Assembly: GCA_947471745.1 (NCBI GenBank)
Contig: CANJKZ010000267.1
Span: 1,071,001 to 1,135,000 of the forward strand
Length of the DNA stretch: 64,000 nt
From: Closterium sp. Naga37s-1
Taxonomy: Eukaryota; Streptophyta; Zygnematophyceae; Desmidiales; Closteriaceae
Reading direction: 5' to 3'
Below the pieces are notes generated by a model that was not told where the DNA came from, did not search any database, and saw only the letters and a list, made by a program, of their open reading frames with translations. Shown one piece after another: positions 10,921-21,563 of this stretch. How positions within the stretch are numbered: the stretch's first letter is position 1; each line of letters begins with the position of its first letter. A program made the position numbers and the translations under genes.

Positions 10921-11555
10921 ATGCGGGCAGCAGCAAATATCCAACCTATCCAAATTTCATTTGGCGTCAGTCAGTGCGTGCCTAGGTCAGGGAGGGAGGC
11001 GCTATCTCAGCCTCAAGGTTGCTGGTTTCGTTGGTGCTCTCAGTTCAAGCCAACTGAACTGCCCACATTGAAGCGATTGGCGCGGCAGCTCGGCTGCTCT
11101 CTGCCGCGAAACCTTCGTTACCTAACCTACCTTTCCCAACCAAACCCAACCAACCGCCCCATTCCACGAGGGTTTGCAAAGTGCAACTCACCAGACCAGC
11201 CTGCTCCTTGGCAGCCATCCACTTCCAGCAAGTAGGTTTTCGACAAGGCTCTGATTTCGAAGTTCAGAGAGGTGAGAAACGGTCTGGTGCGCTTTCATGA
11301 TATACAAGCGTGGTGCTGTGTGATTAGGGTTTGAGATGGGTGGCTCCCAGCCGTATGTTCCGCCTGAACACTTGGTCCTAGACTTAATCCAGCTTGGCTT
11401 GTCGTGGCTTGTAGGGTGGTTCGTTGGATACAGGACGGGGAACGAGTTTCAGCTTGGCTTGGCTTGGCTTGTCGCGCCATGCTGCCATCACCGCAAGTTT
11501 CACTCCTTCTCCCCTTTCCTCGCAATCGCCGCGCACTCTCGCGGCAGTTCTCTCC

Positions 11556-11799
11556 ATGCCATATGCGACCCGACTATCCACTAATCTTAACGGGTCACTC
11601 TGTAGCGAGTATATCGCTGCGTCCCTGCCCATTGGCACAAATCCGAAGCATGCCTCCAATCGGCAGGCTCCACGTGGCATCAGGAGTCCAGGCCACCTCA
11701 TTGTCGTTCTTCGCCTGCTTGTGGTAACCGCGCACTTCCTCTCGTTCGTCGCCGTCGCCAACGCCGCCGTGCCGACATGCGCCAGCCTCGCAGCTCAAG
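11556..11799 (+). CDS. Copy B exon 1: signal peptide
   Basis: Starts at ATG 11556 (MPYATRL), the ATG shared with copies A and C. The hydrophobic core LIVVLRLLVVTAHFLSFVAV and ANA site begin about 43 residues in. Ends CTCAAG|gtatcg in phase 1. The next acceptor in phase is at 12778, so intron 1 is about 980 bp; it holds a roughly 33-bp direct repeat (near 11926-11958 and 12186-12220) and a pyrimidine-rich 3' end. Confidence 0.55.
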
Positions 11800-14700
11800 G
11801 TATCGATTCTTGCGACGTCTTGAGAGGTAGCTTCGCGGCAGCCCCTCGCAGCTCTCCCGAAATCACGCGGCGCGTGCCTGACGGCAGCTCAGTTTCGCAG
11901 AGGATCCAAGATCGCAAGGGCATTTCCGGACAACCGGTTACGCCAGCAGCAGCGAGCAGAGGATCCAAGAGATCGCGGCGCAGGGAGTTCGAAGGTATCG
12001 ATCCGAGAGATGATCTCAAGGGGAGGCTCGAATGTGTCGATCCGGCGTAGCAATCCCCCGGAGTGATAACCACCGAACGATAGTAACGCCATTATCACCC
12101 AGCAATAAGATGAGGGTTTCGGGTGCGAGATACTACGCGCAATCTCACCCAACTTCTCGTACACGACGGCTAAAACAAGTTCACATTTCCGAACAGCCGG
12201 TTACGCCAGCAGCAGCGAGCGGCGGTCACCGCATCATCGCGTCTCTTCCGCCTTCATTGCCGCCAAATTCTTCCCCCTCTACGCCTCCCGCTCCGCTCTA
12301 ACCCCCGCCCATCCCAGCGGCTTTACTGCGCTGCCCTCCGCCCAGCCCTGCTGCACTAAGTCCCGCCCGCCAAACCAGCACTGCCGTACTACCTACGCCT
12401 TCCCCCCACGTTTCCCCTTCCCCCGAATACCCCCCCGGCCCAATTGCTCCTCCCCACCTCCCCTGTCATATATCTGTCATCTCTCCCTCTCTCCTCCGCT
12501 CCCTTATCTCCCTCCTTCCCCCCCTTCGTTCGTTGTTTCTCTCGGCCCCAGCGACTTCGAATCGTTCTTCCAGAGCTGCACTTCCATCCGTCGTCTTATC
12601 GCGTTTCCCGCTCCCTTGATTACAATCCCCTCCACCACCCCCCCCTCCCTTCCTACCCCCTTAACCACATCTCCCCCCTCTCTCTCCGCCCCCTCTCCCG
12701 CCCCACCCCTCTCTCCACCCCGCCCCACCCCGCCCCACCCAACCCCCCCCACCCCCTCCCTCCCCCTCCTCCTCCCAGCTCCCTCGTTGAACCTCCTGCG
12801 CAATGCGGGCTTCGAGGGAGTTTCCGATGCAGCAGAGTGGCCCTCGCCCCTGTCGTCCTGGGTGCCGCTCGTCCCCAGCGCAGCACAGCAGCAAGGGGAG
12901 GTGGCGGGGGAGGGGGGAGAGGTAGGGGGAGGGGTAGGGGTATGGGGAGGGGTAGGGGGAGGGGGAGGGGAGGCTCCGCCCGGGGACCCGTCCGTTGCTG
13001 CTGAGGGCGGTCGGTTCGTTCGCCTGCAGCCCAGCGACGGCAGTGGCGGCACCGGTGGCGAGCTTTGGGGCAGCGGGGCGAGCGAGAGTGAAGGGGCAGT
13101 GTGGCCGGTGCAGGGACTGGGGCAGCTGCTGTGTGTCGTGGACGGGGGGGAGCAGCAGCAGCAGCCGCAGCAGCAGGGGGAGGAGGAGGGGGAGTTTTCG
13201 CTGTATTTCTATGCGAGGGCACGCGAGTGCACTATGGATCCGTTTTCTGCCTCTGGATTGCGGCCGATGCGAGCAATGATAGTTGCCGTGCCCCTGCCAA
13301 CGACTGCTGGCAGCACAGGCAGCAGCGTGGACGAGGGCGAGCTGGCGAGGGCGCTAGCAGCCGCTATGAGCAGCGGAGATATGATGGTGCTGCATCAATG
13401 GAACATTGGCGTTCCCTGCCTCAACAACAACTCCAACTCTCTCTCGGGCCTCCTGCCCTGGCGCCAGCACGGGCCCTACTCCTTCCACCTCCCTCCCTCC
13501 TCCGCCTCCGCCGCTGCTCTATCCTTCCCGCCGCAAGGCGTTGCTCTGCACCTCGTGCTGCTGGAGGGAAAGGGGGCGGACACCGTGGTGTTGCCTGGTC
13601 CCGTTTGGGTGCCCGTTCCCGGAGCTCCCTTTGGGTCTGGGGGCTCGTCGCTGCCTGGGGGCTCGTCGCTGCCTGGGGGCTCGTCCGTGACTGGAGATGC
13701 GGCCGCGTCGGGGGCTGTTCCAATGGCAGCAGCGGTGGAAGGCGGGGCGCTGACGTCAGCGGCAGCAGCAGCAGGGAACATCAATGTGGATCTGATCACG
13801 GTGGCTCCCAGAGGCACAGGTGCGCTCAGAGGCACAGGTGCGCTCAGAGGCACAGGTGCGCTCAGAGGCACAGGTGCGCTCAGAGGCACAGGTGCGCTCA
13901 GAGGCACAGGTGCGCTCAGAGGCACAGGTGCGCTCAGAGGCACAGGTGCGTTCCTTGGGATCACAGGTGCGCTTCTTGATGACGCTTCTGTTCAGTAGAT
14001 GCACCTTTTTCACGAGTCAAGGACAAGGCTTGGATGAGTCGACCCTCTGTGCACCTTTTTTCATGAGGTTACATACCTTGTTTCATGAGGTAACACACCT
14101 TGTTTCATGAGGTTACATACCTTGTTTCATGAGGTAACACACCTTGTTTCATGAGGTAACACACCTTGTTTCATGAGGTAACACACCTTGTTTCATGAGG
14201 TAACACACCTTGTTTCATGAGGTTACATACCTTAGAGTCCAAGTCTTTAGAGTTCTCTCTCTCCTTCGCAAATTGTCTATGTTGCTCACTCTTCCACCCT
14301 TTTTGTCCCTCCCTCCTCCCCACAAATTTCAGCAGCCTCCTCCCCTCCGTCATTCTCCTACTCCCCGCTGACCTCCTCCTCTCCCCTCCTCACCTCCGTC
14401 TCGGCCCGGCTCACCTCCTCGCTGCGCCTCACCCCCCTCTCTCCCCCCCACCAAGCGGGCCTTGCCCTGCACCCCACGCCCTTCCCCCTCGTCTCCCCCG
14501 CCTCCCCCACCTCCCCCTGCCGCCCCTACTCCTTCTCCTCCTCCTTCTCCTTCCGCCTCTCCTCCCCCCAATCCGCTGCTGCTCTCGGGGCAGACGGCTT
14601 TTCTTTCGTTCTCCTGCCCGACCCGACCGTCGGGCTGCCCGGGCCAAACATGGGATACGGCAGAAGGCCTTACAGTCAGGAAGAGGTGTTTGTGGCTGCA

Positions 14701-17700
14701 GAAGGGGGGGGACTTGTGGGTGGGGGAATGGGGGAAGAGTGTGTGGTAGTGAATGGGGCCTTTGAATGCACCCCGCTTGGCAGCAGCAGTGGCATCACAT
14801 ATAACAGCAGCCTGCCACATCAGCACAGCCTGGCAGTGGAGTTTGACACGTCATCAACTCGTCTGTTTGTGGACCCAACCACTCACCACGTGGGGGTGAA
14901 CGTGGATTACAGCATGACGTCAGCAGGCCATGCGTGCGTGCACCCCGCGGGCATCCCCTGGCTGGGCGGCAACGAGACGCTGCATGCGTGGGTGGCCTAC
15001 AACGCCACCGCCTCGCTGCTCTCCGTGCGCCTCTCCTCCTCGCCCGCCATGCCCCCCTCCGCCCTCCTCTCCCTCCCCTTCAACGCCTGCGACCTCTTTC
15101 ACATTGCTCCAAAAGAGGACGGAGGGGAGGGGGAGGCCGTGTTGGTGCATGCGGGGTTTGCAGCCGGCACGGGGCTGCTGCCGCTGCACACTCAGACGCA
15201 CGACATCCTCTCCTGGGCCTTCCAGGTCGACACGCAAGGTGAGCGGGGGAGTGGGCAAGGGGAAGGGCAAGGGGAAGGGCAGTTGCGAAGTGTAGGTTTA
15301 CAGCTTGCCAAGAGAGAGCCAAGGATTGAATGAGGGGGGGGCGTGCGCCGTGTCTAAGCCCACTTCATAGCGTTCCTCCTGCCCACTTCCTCCTGCCCAC
15401 TTCCTCCTGCCCACTTCCTCCTGCCCACTTCCTCCGCTCCTCTCTCCCCTTCCCCTCCTATCTCTCAAGCCTTGCATGTGAAGGTGTTTCCCCTCTTCCC
15501 CCTTTTGATTCCCTCCTCTTCCCCCTCCTGTCCCCCCAAAACCCGCACCTCCCTTTCTCCCAGCGCCGGCTCCTCCTCCCCTGTGGCTGCCGCCGTCGCT
15601 CTCCTTCCCCTTCCTCACGCAAGGCGCCCGCTTCACTGTCTCGGGTTCTACTCGCCAAACCTTCTCCTCGCTGCAACTCACTCCGGGCAACGACGACGGG
15701 GAGGCAGGCGCTGCCTTCTTCCCTCTCCCCCTGCCCCTGCTCTCGCTCCTCCCTGCCCCTCCCCAACGCAAGGGGAAAAAGGGTGGGAAAACTGATGCAG
15801 TGGTGTGCAAGGCTCGGTCCTTCACCTCGTGGTTTCCGTTTGAGCTCAAGGGAAGCAGTTTCTCTGGATACGGGGTAGTTTTTGTGCTAAGTACTCGGCC
15901 AGAGGTGGGGCAAGGAGGGGCGGCTATGGGGTGTGGCCGCGACTCGGCAGACAGGAATGCAAATGGGACATGGGCGGATGGAGGGAGGAGTGTGGCGGTG
16001 ATGTTTGATGCCTTTAGCGGCCTTGACCCTAACCATGACGTTAACAAGGATGTGGCGATTCTCTCCGTTCACACTGACTTTAACGTGACTCAGCGGCTGG
16101 CTTTTTCGTCTCAGAAGAAATACACTTCATCCTCCTTATACAGCATGAGGGTGGACTATACGGCTGCCACTAAGACTCTAGAGGCAGTGACTTATAAAGG
16201 GGCTACGAGGATGGGGAGTGTGAAGCTGACACTTGACCTGTGCTCTGTGTTCTATGATGGCAATAGCAGCACCGAGGGAGTGATTCCGGTGTTTGCTGGG
16301 TTCAGCAGTGCCAACACGCGGGCATGCGTTCAGTCCATCAAAGCGTGGACGATTCGATTCACAGGTCTGGGTGTGTGTTGTGTGCGTGTGTCTGTGCATA
16401 TGAGTTTGTGTGCATTCACGTATGCATTTGTAGCCTAATTGCATCAGTGTATGTGTTCAGTCGGTCGAACATGGACCTTCTGATTTCACGGTTGTGTGTG
16501 ACTCAGAGGGGTGTGCTTATGCACGCATCTGTGGCTGTGCATGCTTCTGTACGTGTCTGTGCATGTACACACGTAAGTTCGTTCCATGTGCCGCATCCAT
16601 GATTTGATCTATTTCAAATTATCATGCATTGCCGCTGATTGAGCATGCCATCACCACAGAATTCATGCATCGTTAAGCAAAAACGATGTTAATCCACTCA
16701 ATTGACAAACTCTATCCTAATGCCAATTTTTCGTATCCTTCCTTCTCCTTTGTTCAGCACTGCTCCCCTCCCTCATCTCCTCTACCATTCCCTCCTTGTC
16801 TCTCCTCACTCCCCATGCCACACAGACGTCAACCCATGCACAGCATGGGACGTGAATCCATGCGGTGCTGGCAGGTGCACTGCGGTGCGGTCAGCAGCCA
16901 CAGGCACATACACCAGCACGTGCTCGTACCCTCTCAGCCAGCCCAGCTACAAGCTCCCCCAAATGCCCGCCTTCCAAACGTGCTTCAATGGTAAGCCCAG
17001 ACAAGCGTCACAGCATAGTGCACAAGGGTATTGACAAGGGTAAATCCTGACGAGGGTATTCATTGCATTGCCTTAGCCCGTGCTCTTGCCCTCTCAGTTC
17101 ACCCGTCCTAGCTAAGCTGCAAGCCTATTCCAAGGTGCCACATCTGTGCCTCCAACTCTGACAGCACACTACAGCCAGCATGGCACAGCATGGCACATCA
17201 TGGCACAGCATGGCACAGCATGGCACAGCATGGCACAGCATGGCACAGCATGGCACAGCATGGCACAGCATGGCACAGCATGGCACAGCATGGCACAGCA
17301 TGGCACAGCATGGCACATCATGGCACAGCATGGCGCATGTAATGGTATTGACTCTTGAGTGCACGCATTGCACTCTGTGCCTTGGCACCGTGGCACGTGC
17401 TCTTGCCTTCTCGGTTCAGACAGCCCAGCAGCCAGCCAGCCCTCTCAGTTGTGCCACATTGGTAACGCCAGGTCTGACAGCATAATACAATCAATCAATG
17501 GAAAATACACTAAAATGGATGTTTGCATTCTGAATAAACGTTTCACAATTGTGGTTACAGGGTAACACACATGCTCATGCCCTACAGGTAAATCCCCCTT
17601 CAGCTTCCTCGCACTCAAGGTTGCCAGCCACAGTCATCCATCCTGGCTTTCCGATCATCCCTCCAGTTCCTACTCACCATCCAATCCCTGACTTCCCCCC

Positions 17701-20700
17701 TCTAACCCTTCTACATTTCCGCTCTCCCTATCCTCTGTCCTTCCAGAGTTCCCCACATGTCGTCTTAACAGCACTGACACCTGTGCGCCTGGCGTGTGCC
17801 TCGACGGCTATGATGCCTCCTCCTTCTGCCTCTGCCCGCCCTCCTTCTTCCCCCTCGACTACTCTAACCCCCTCAAGCAGCCCTGTAACCAAGGTACACT
17901 AACCTCTCCCCAAGGTTACCTTGTCACGCAATTGAATTACTTCAACTGCTTGAAGCAATCATCTGAGCCTCATTACCGATCTGACCTGCTTCTGCCCGCC
18001 CGGTTTGTTAACCCTGACGTCAACCTTATAAAAGTATTCTTCAACCTAGCTTCAACCGATATAAGTTCTGTGTAAGTTGACTCAAGCTGGTCTGTAACAT
18101 AGCTGCAAGTCAGGCGAGGCAGGTCCTCAACGTTTCCTGCCTTTTGCCTTCACCAGGAGCACTCACGCACCTGTGCTGCACTCACGCACCTGTGCTGCTG
18201 ACATGCCTTGTGTTTTGGTGGTTGCAACTACAATGACCTTTTTTGCTTGTAAGCTGACTCACAGACAATGCTGTGAGTGCAGCTGTGCTAGCCTTGTGAG
18301 GATACTCCGTAACTTTGGTCAGGAGAGCGAGATCCTTCATTAATTTAAACTCCCGTGCACTCCTGTGCACTCCTGTGCATGCATTGATTGAGGGCACAAG
18401 AGGACCTCGTGTGCTTCGATTCAATGGCCTTCATTCATATGAGGGCCTTGTCAAATGCATAACTCTTGGCTTCTTTACGTGGCAGTACCGACCGAACAGA
18501 GCCTAATGTGGCTGTTGTCTAGGAACAGAGCCTAATGTGGCTGTTGTCTTGGAACAGAGCCTAATGTGGCTGTTGTCTAGGAACAGAGCCTAATGTGGCT
18601 GTTGTCTAGGCTCTTCAACTCACTGACCACTTTGCTACTCTTATGCTTTATTGCCATCCTCCTTCCTCTCACCACCGGTCCACCACTCCTACTCTCTCCG
18701 CTACTCCCACCACTCGTATACACTCCGCCACGCCCACCACTCCCATTCTCTCCGCTACCCCCACCCACCACTCCCATTCTCTCCTCTCTCTCTCCCTCTC
18801 TTCTTCCCCACATTTTCCCCTTCTCCCCTCTGTCCCCTCTCCCTCTCCTCTCCCCCCCATTCTCCCCTTCTGCCCCCCGTCCACCAGTGAGTGAGTCTGC
18901 TACTCGAGTGCCATTCTTCCCAGCACCCCCCGGCCTCACATGCCCTCTGCTGCTCGACATCTTTGACCTCTCACCTCAAGAGCTGCTGGGGAGCAACAAG
19001 GTGAGGCATGGTGATGAGGTGAGGCGTGGTGATGAGGTGAGGCGTGGTGATGAGGTGAGGCGTGGTGATGAGGTGAGGCGTGGTGATGAGGTGAGGTGTG
19101 GTGATGAGGTGAGGCGTGGTGAAGGTGACGTGTGTTGATAAAAAACACTTTTGTATAATGAGCTGACGATGTTCTGAACACTCCATATTTTGCTGGGTTT
19201 CCCGAGCCGCTTCTTGCTTGTTATTATACATTAATACGATAATTGTAGTGCTTGCAAGATTCAATTCAAGCAAGGAGCTATAAGAGCAGAGAGGTCAGAA
19301 GCAGAAAGGTTGCAAGCTGGGAAACTCGAAGTGGAGACATGTGTTCTTTCAATTATCATCTTTCAAGGGAACCATGTGTTCTTTCGATCCTGGTAGAAAT
19401 ATTATGTCAATTTTAAAGGCCCTTTTTTTTTTGGATCCTGAGACAGGCCTGTGCTTCAGCCTTGTATAGATGCTCATTTGTTTCAGTGGTGCTTTTAAAT
19501 CAACTCAATAGATGCTCACTTGCTTCAGTGGTGTTTCAGTGTTCCTTTTGTGTTCAATTGTTTCAGTGCTCAATTGCCCTTTTTCATGGAATCTCTCGCA
19601 ATCAACGTCATGTTGCGCTGGTCTCTGTTGTTCTCTCTGTACGGCAGGACATGGCATGTGACAAGCCCATACCTCGTGGCTTGATAGTCAACGTGTCGGC
19701 ATCTGCCAACAAGAACTGCACCAGCATGTATACCACCAACCAGGTGAGGCATGGCTGGTTGCTTCGCAAAATCGTGACCCAATGGGAGAGAGGTCGCGAA
19801 GCAAAATCGCTAATGAGTGGGAGCGGTTTTACTATTTTACGACCTGATTCTCTTTCAGAAACCCGAAATCTAGGTTTACCTATGTGTGTGGGATTCTGAT
19901 GCTGATTTGATTTGATTTGTCCATGTTACGGATACTCCATGTTCAACGCGTCTAGAGTGGTCTGCCCGAAAGTTATATTTACACTGCTCGGCCCAGCGTA
20001 TTCTGAGCGTCCTATACAAGGACGGGTTGGCGTCCAACGGCCACGGCGCTAGCGTCTGGACGCGTCTTTCTCCACTTAGCCCCACTCTCCATCTCATCTC
20101 ACTCGCACATGCACCCATCCCCCCCCCCCCCCCCTCCCTCCAGGGTGACACGTGCACGTCAGTCAACAGCCTCCTTGACACCAACATAACAGATCTAAAC
20201 CGTAACATTGATTGCTCACAACCTCTCGTTCCTGGAAAGGTCAGATCCCATCCCAATCCCATCCCAAACCCTTCAATCCCTTCCTGATCCCTTTCCTGGT
20301 GACTCTTGAGTCGACTCAAAAGTCGATCCCTTCCTGATCGCTTCTCTGGTGTGGTCCTTTTCCCTGTTCGGCTAACCATGCTAGCAAGCCTTACCATGGC
20401 AACTGTAGCCTACCACCCATAGCCAATGCTGTTAGAATGTCGAGATGCCCTAAATGTTCAGGGTGTGACAACTGATTGTGAAGGGAATTCTTGTGGCGGC
20501 AGAAAAAAGCAGTCTCGGAAGCCCCACCTTTGCAGCGTCAGCTCTGTAGCTCAGCATGGCGCCTCACCACCTAAAACTCTCTTTTCTCCTCACCCCCACC
20601 CTCCCCCTCTCTCTCCCTCTTCTCCCAACCCCCACCCTCTCCCCCGCCTCCCCCTCTCTTCCCACTGCCTCCATGCAGCGCATATGTGTGCGGAACAACC

Positions 20701-21563
20701 CTGACGTCCCCACGCCCCGGGTGGCGGCCTGCATGATTCACCTCGGGCTCAATCCAGAGATGCACACGTGCCAGCGGCTCTCCACGGTCGGCTACGGGTT
20801 TAACCAAATGAGCTACTCAAAGATTTTCCTCGCCAACCCCGCTCTCTACTGCGACCAACTGCTGCCCGGTGCAGCTGGGTGGGACGACTCAGTTCTCGAC
20901 TCGGTGAGTGGGTCATTTGAATTTCACGTGACACTCACATGATTTGGGCTTTGCAAACCTTTTTCAGCTCAACCCTGCTGCTCTTTGTTGAGGCCACGTG
21001 CTGCCCGGCCCAGTGCTGTTGGCTGGACTGACTGTTCTCCACACGGTGGGTCCATACGGTGTTGTTCTCAACACCATACATGTTGTTTGCCTCTTTTCTT
21101 GGAAGCTTTACATCCAGTTTTGCTTGCAGGGACATTTGCGGGCCTTGCTAAGCCCAGCTTGCACTTGACATTGAACATGGTTGTCTGGTTCGTGGGTGTT
21201 ATGGATTCGTTCATGGGTGACCGATGGTCTTGGTATTGGTGTGGTTGCATGTCAGGACATCTTGTAGTGGTATTTTCATGGTTGCTGCGGATTGCATTTC
21301 GACATGGCGTGCATGGCAAAATTTTGGTGGTTTTGTGGGTTGACCCCTCACATCAGGTGTGCATATTGACGGACGTGCGGTCGGGTTCTGGAGGAACGCA
21401 GTGCGATACTCGCCGGTTCTACTACGTTAGGAAAGGGGATACGTGCGGCAAGCTGATTGCATCTCGATACAAGAAGAAAGTGAACCTTTTCCGCTCACTT
21501 AATGGAGGGTATGACTGTACCGTGTCGTCGTTGTGGGAGGGTATGAAGCTGTGCTTACCGTAA
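11556..21563 (+). CDS. Copy B: complete lectin-EGF-LysM secreted protein gene
   Basis: Eleven exons: 11556-11799, 12779 to about 13820 (or later donors to about 13946), 14333-15238, 15564-16364, 16826-16990, 17747-17893, 18888-19000, 19648-19743, 20144-20239, 20679-20903, 21357-21563. Every border is GT-AG and the phases (1,1,1,1,1,1,0,0,0,0) close without a stop, giving roughly 1340-1390 residues. Domains in order: signal peptide, DUF642/CBM-like jelly roll, L-type lectin 1 and 2, two EGF-like modules, four LysM or LysM-like segments, stop TAA. No transmembrane helix or kinase follows, so the protein is probably secreted and binds wall, mucilage or microbial glycans (inference from domains). 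I do not recognise a named gene. The exon model is by eye and needs RNA support. Confidence 0.82.
12779..13820 (+). CDS. Copy B exon 2: DUF642/CBM-like domain with repeat-borne donor
   Basis: The acceptor CTCCTCCCAG at 12778 joins exon 1 in phase. The exon reads LNLLRNAGFEGV, later FSLYFYARARECT and VDLITVAP, a jelly-roll-like carbohydrate-binding pattern. Poly-Gly and poly-Gln stretches interrupt it. After VAPRGTG the sequence enters an 18-bp array whose every unit holds CACAG|GTGCGC. Splicing from any unit to the lectin exon at 14333 keeps the frame, so the listed end is the first of about eight possible ends (to about 13946). Confidence 0.65.
13811..13955 (+). repeat. 18-bp coding minisatellite with a splice donor in each unit
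   Basis: Eight units like AGAGGCACAGGTGCGCTC, encoding RGTGAL. Each unit contains CAG|GTGCGC. Copy A has only two such donor units (near 7553-7585, minus strand). Confidence 0.88.
14049..14235 (+). repeat. 22-bp minisatellite in copy B intron 2
   Basis: About eight units like CATGAGGTAACACACCTTGT plus TT, some with GTTACATA in place of GTAACACA. It ends just before the C/T-rich run leading to the lectin exon acceptor. Not seen in copy A. Confidence 0.88.
14333..15238 (+). CDS. Copy B exon 3: first L-type lectin domain
   Basis: 906 nt, acceptor AAATTTCAG, donor ACGCAAG|gtgagc. Legume-lectin features in order: LRLTPLSPPHQAG, PYSFSSSFSFRLSS, GADGFSFVLLPDP, SLAVEFDTSS (the Glu and Asp of the metal site), HHVGVNVD, LHAWVAYNAT, VHAGFAAGTG and a terminal ILSWAFQVD, the usual last strand. 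A Gly-rich insert of about 26 residues with two Cys (ECVVV, FECT) follows MGYGRRPY and is absent from copy A. Expected to bind sugar; specificity cannot be read. Confidence 0.85.
15373..15434 (+). repeat. 14-bp tandem repeat in copy B intron 3
   Basis: Four to five copies of TTCCTCCTGCCCAC within the pyrimidine-rich part of the intron before exon 4. Confidence 0.8.
15564..16364 (+). CDS. Copy B exon 4: second L-type lectin domain
   Basis: 801 nt, acceptor TCTCCCAG, donor TTCACAG|gtctgg. Reads FSSLQLTPGND, CKARSFTSWFPFEL, GYGVVFVLST, SVAVMFDAFSGLDP, LYSMRVDYTAATKTLEAV and VIPVFAGFSSAN, then IKAWTIRF. The fold matches lectin 1, but the Glu expected in VEFD is Met (VMFD), the same change as in A and C, so classical metal-dependent binding is doubtful. 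Four N-glycosylation sequons are visible (NGTW, NVTQ and NSST among others). Confidence 0.82.
16826..16990 (+). CDS. Copy B exon 5: first EGF-like module
   Basis: 165 nt, acceptor GCCACACAG, donor TTCAATG|gtaagc. DVNPCTAWDVNPCGAGRC, then TCSYPLS and QTCFNG: five Cys in EGF-like order. Confidence 0.75.
17180..17335 (+). repeat. 10-bp satellite in copy B intron 5
   Basis: About 15 near-perfect copies of ATGGCACAGC. The reading frames through it on both strands are repeat artefacts. Decayed pieces resembling exon 5 lie on both sides (near 17078-17125 and 17392-17430). Confidence 0.9.
17747..17893 (+). CDS. Copy B exon 6: second EGF-like module
   Basis: 147 nt, acceptor CCTTCCAG, donor CCAAG|gtacac. 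Six Cys (TCRLNSTDTCAPGVC, SFCLCPPSF, KQPC). The true frame starts EFPTCRL. Confidence 0.78.
18496..18609 (+). repeat. 29-bp tandem repeat in copy B intron 6
   Basis: Four copies of a unit starting GAACAGAGCCTAATGTGGCT. A long T/C-rich run follows up to exon 7. Confidence 0.85.
18888..19000 (+). CDS. Copy B exon 7: start of the LysM region
   Basis: 113 nt, acceptor CCACCAG, donor AACAAG|gtgagg. Reads VSESATRVPFFPAPPG, LTCPLLLDIFDLSPQELL, which resembles the first half of a LysM domain and continues in exon 8. The intron side starts at once with an 18-bp array that repeats the donor. Confidence 0.72.
19001..19125 (+). repeat. 18-bp array of splice donors at the exon 7 border
   Basis: About seven units of GTGAGGCGTGGTGATGAG following exon 7 directly. 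Each junction reads GAG|GTGAGG, a good donor. The array stays open in the exon 7 frame and would encode VRRGDE units. Copies A and C have only two units. Confidence 0.88.
19648..20239 (+). CDS. Copy B exons 8 and 9: LysM
   Basis: Exon 8 (19648-19743) reads DMACDKPIPRGLIVNV and SMYTTNQ. Exon 9 (20144-20239) reads GDTCTSVNSLL, DLNRNIDCSQPLVPGK. Together YTTNQGDTC..LNRNIDC..LVPGK is a typical LysM with the GDTC signature, a peptidoglycan/chitin-type glycan-binding fold. Both exons are phase 0 and 96 nt. Confidence 0.8.
20679..20903 (+). CDS. Copy B exon 10: LysM-like segment
   Basis: 225 nt, acceptor CCATGCAG, donor GACTCG|gtgagt. It opens with RICVRNNPD, closing the previous LysM, and then has HTCQRLSTVGYGF, LANPALYC and LLPGAAGWDDSVL, a Cys-containing LysM variant. 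Confidence 0.75.
21357..21563 (+). CDS. Copy B exon 11: last LysM and stop
   Basis: 207 nt with TAA at 21561-21563. Reads VCILTDV, FYYVRKGDTCGKLIASRY, LNGGYDC and EGMKLCLP: a full LysM with GDTC. Ends without a tail or membrane anchor. Confidence 0.85.
   Translation: MCILTDVRSGSGGTQCDTRRFYYVRKGDTCGKLIASRYKKKVNLFRSLNGGYDCTVSSLWEGMKLCLP

Larger units (their letters stand above)
9552..11555. promoter_or_regulatory. Divergent intergenic region between copies A and B
   Basis: About 2 kb between the two start codons and no convincing coding frame. The first few hundred bases on each side are alike in mirror image (for example GTGATGGCAGCATCGC-type sequence near each 5' end), and part of the A side matches the region upstream of copy C. 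The homology includes a CTCGAACCCTAA block 0.2-0.3 kb upstream in all three. It presumably holds both promoters and 5' UTRs; no TATA box can be assigned with confidence. It also contains a 60-bp duplication and a foldback, listed separately. Confidence 0.5.

Noticed and set aside
14049-14235. CRISPR array
   Set aside because: Regular repeats without distinct spacers. They are plain tandem minisatellites in a eukaryotic intron; the same holds for 17180-17335 and 26245-26365.
11556-21563. Receptor-like kinase
   Set aside because: Lectin and LysM domains suggest it, but the gene ends with LysM and a stop, and no transmembrane or kinase exon is present before the convergent copy C.
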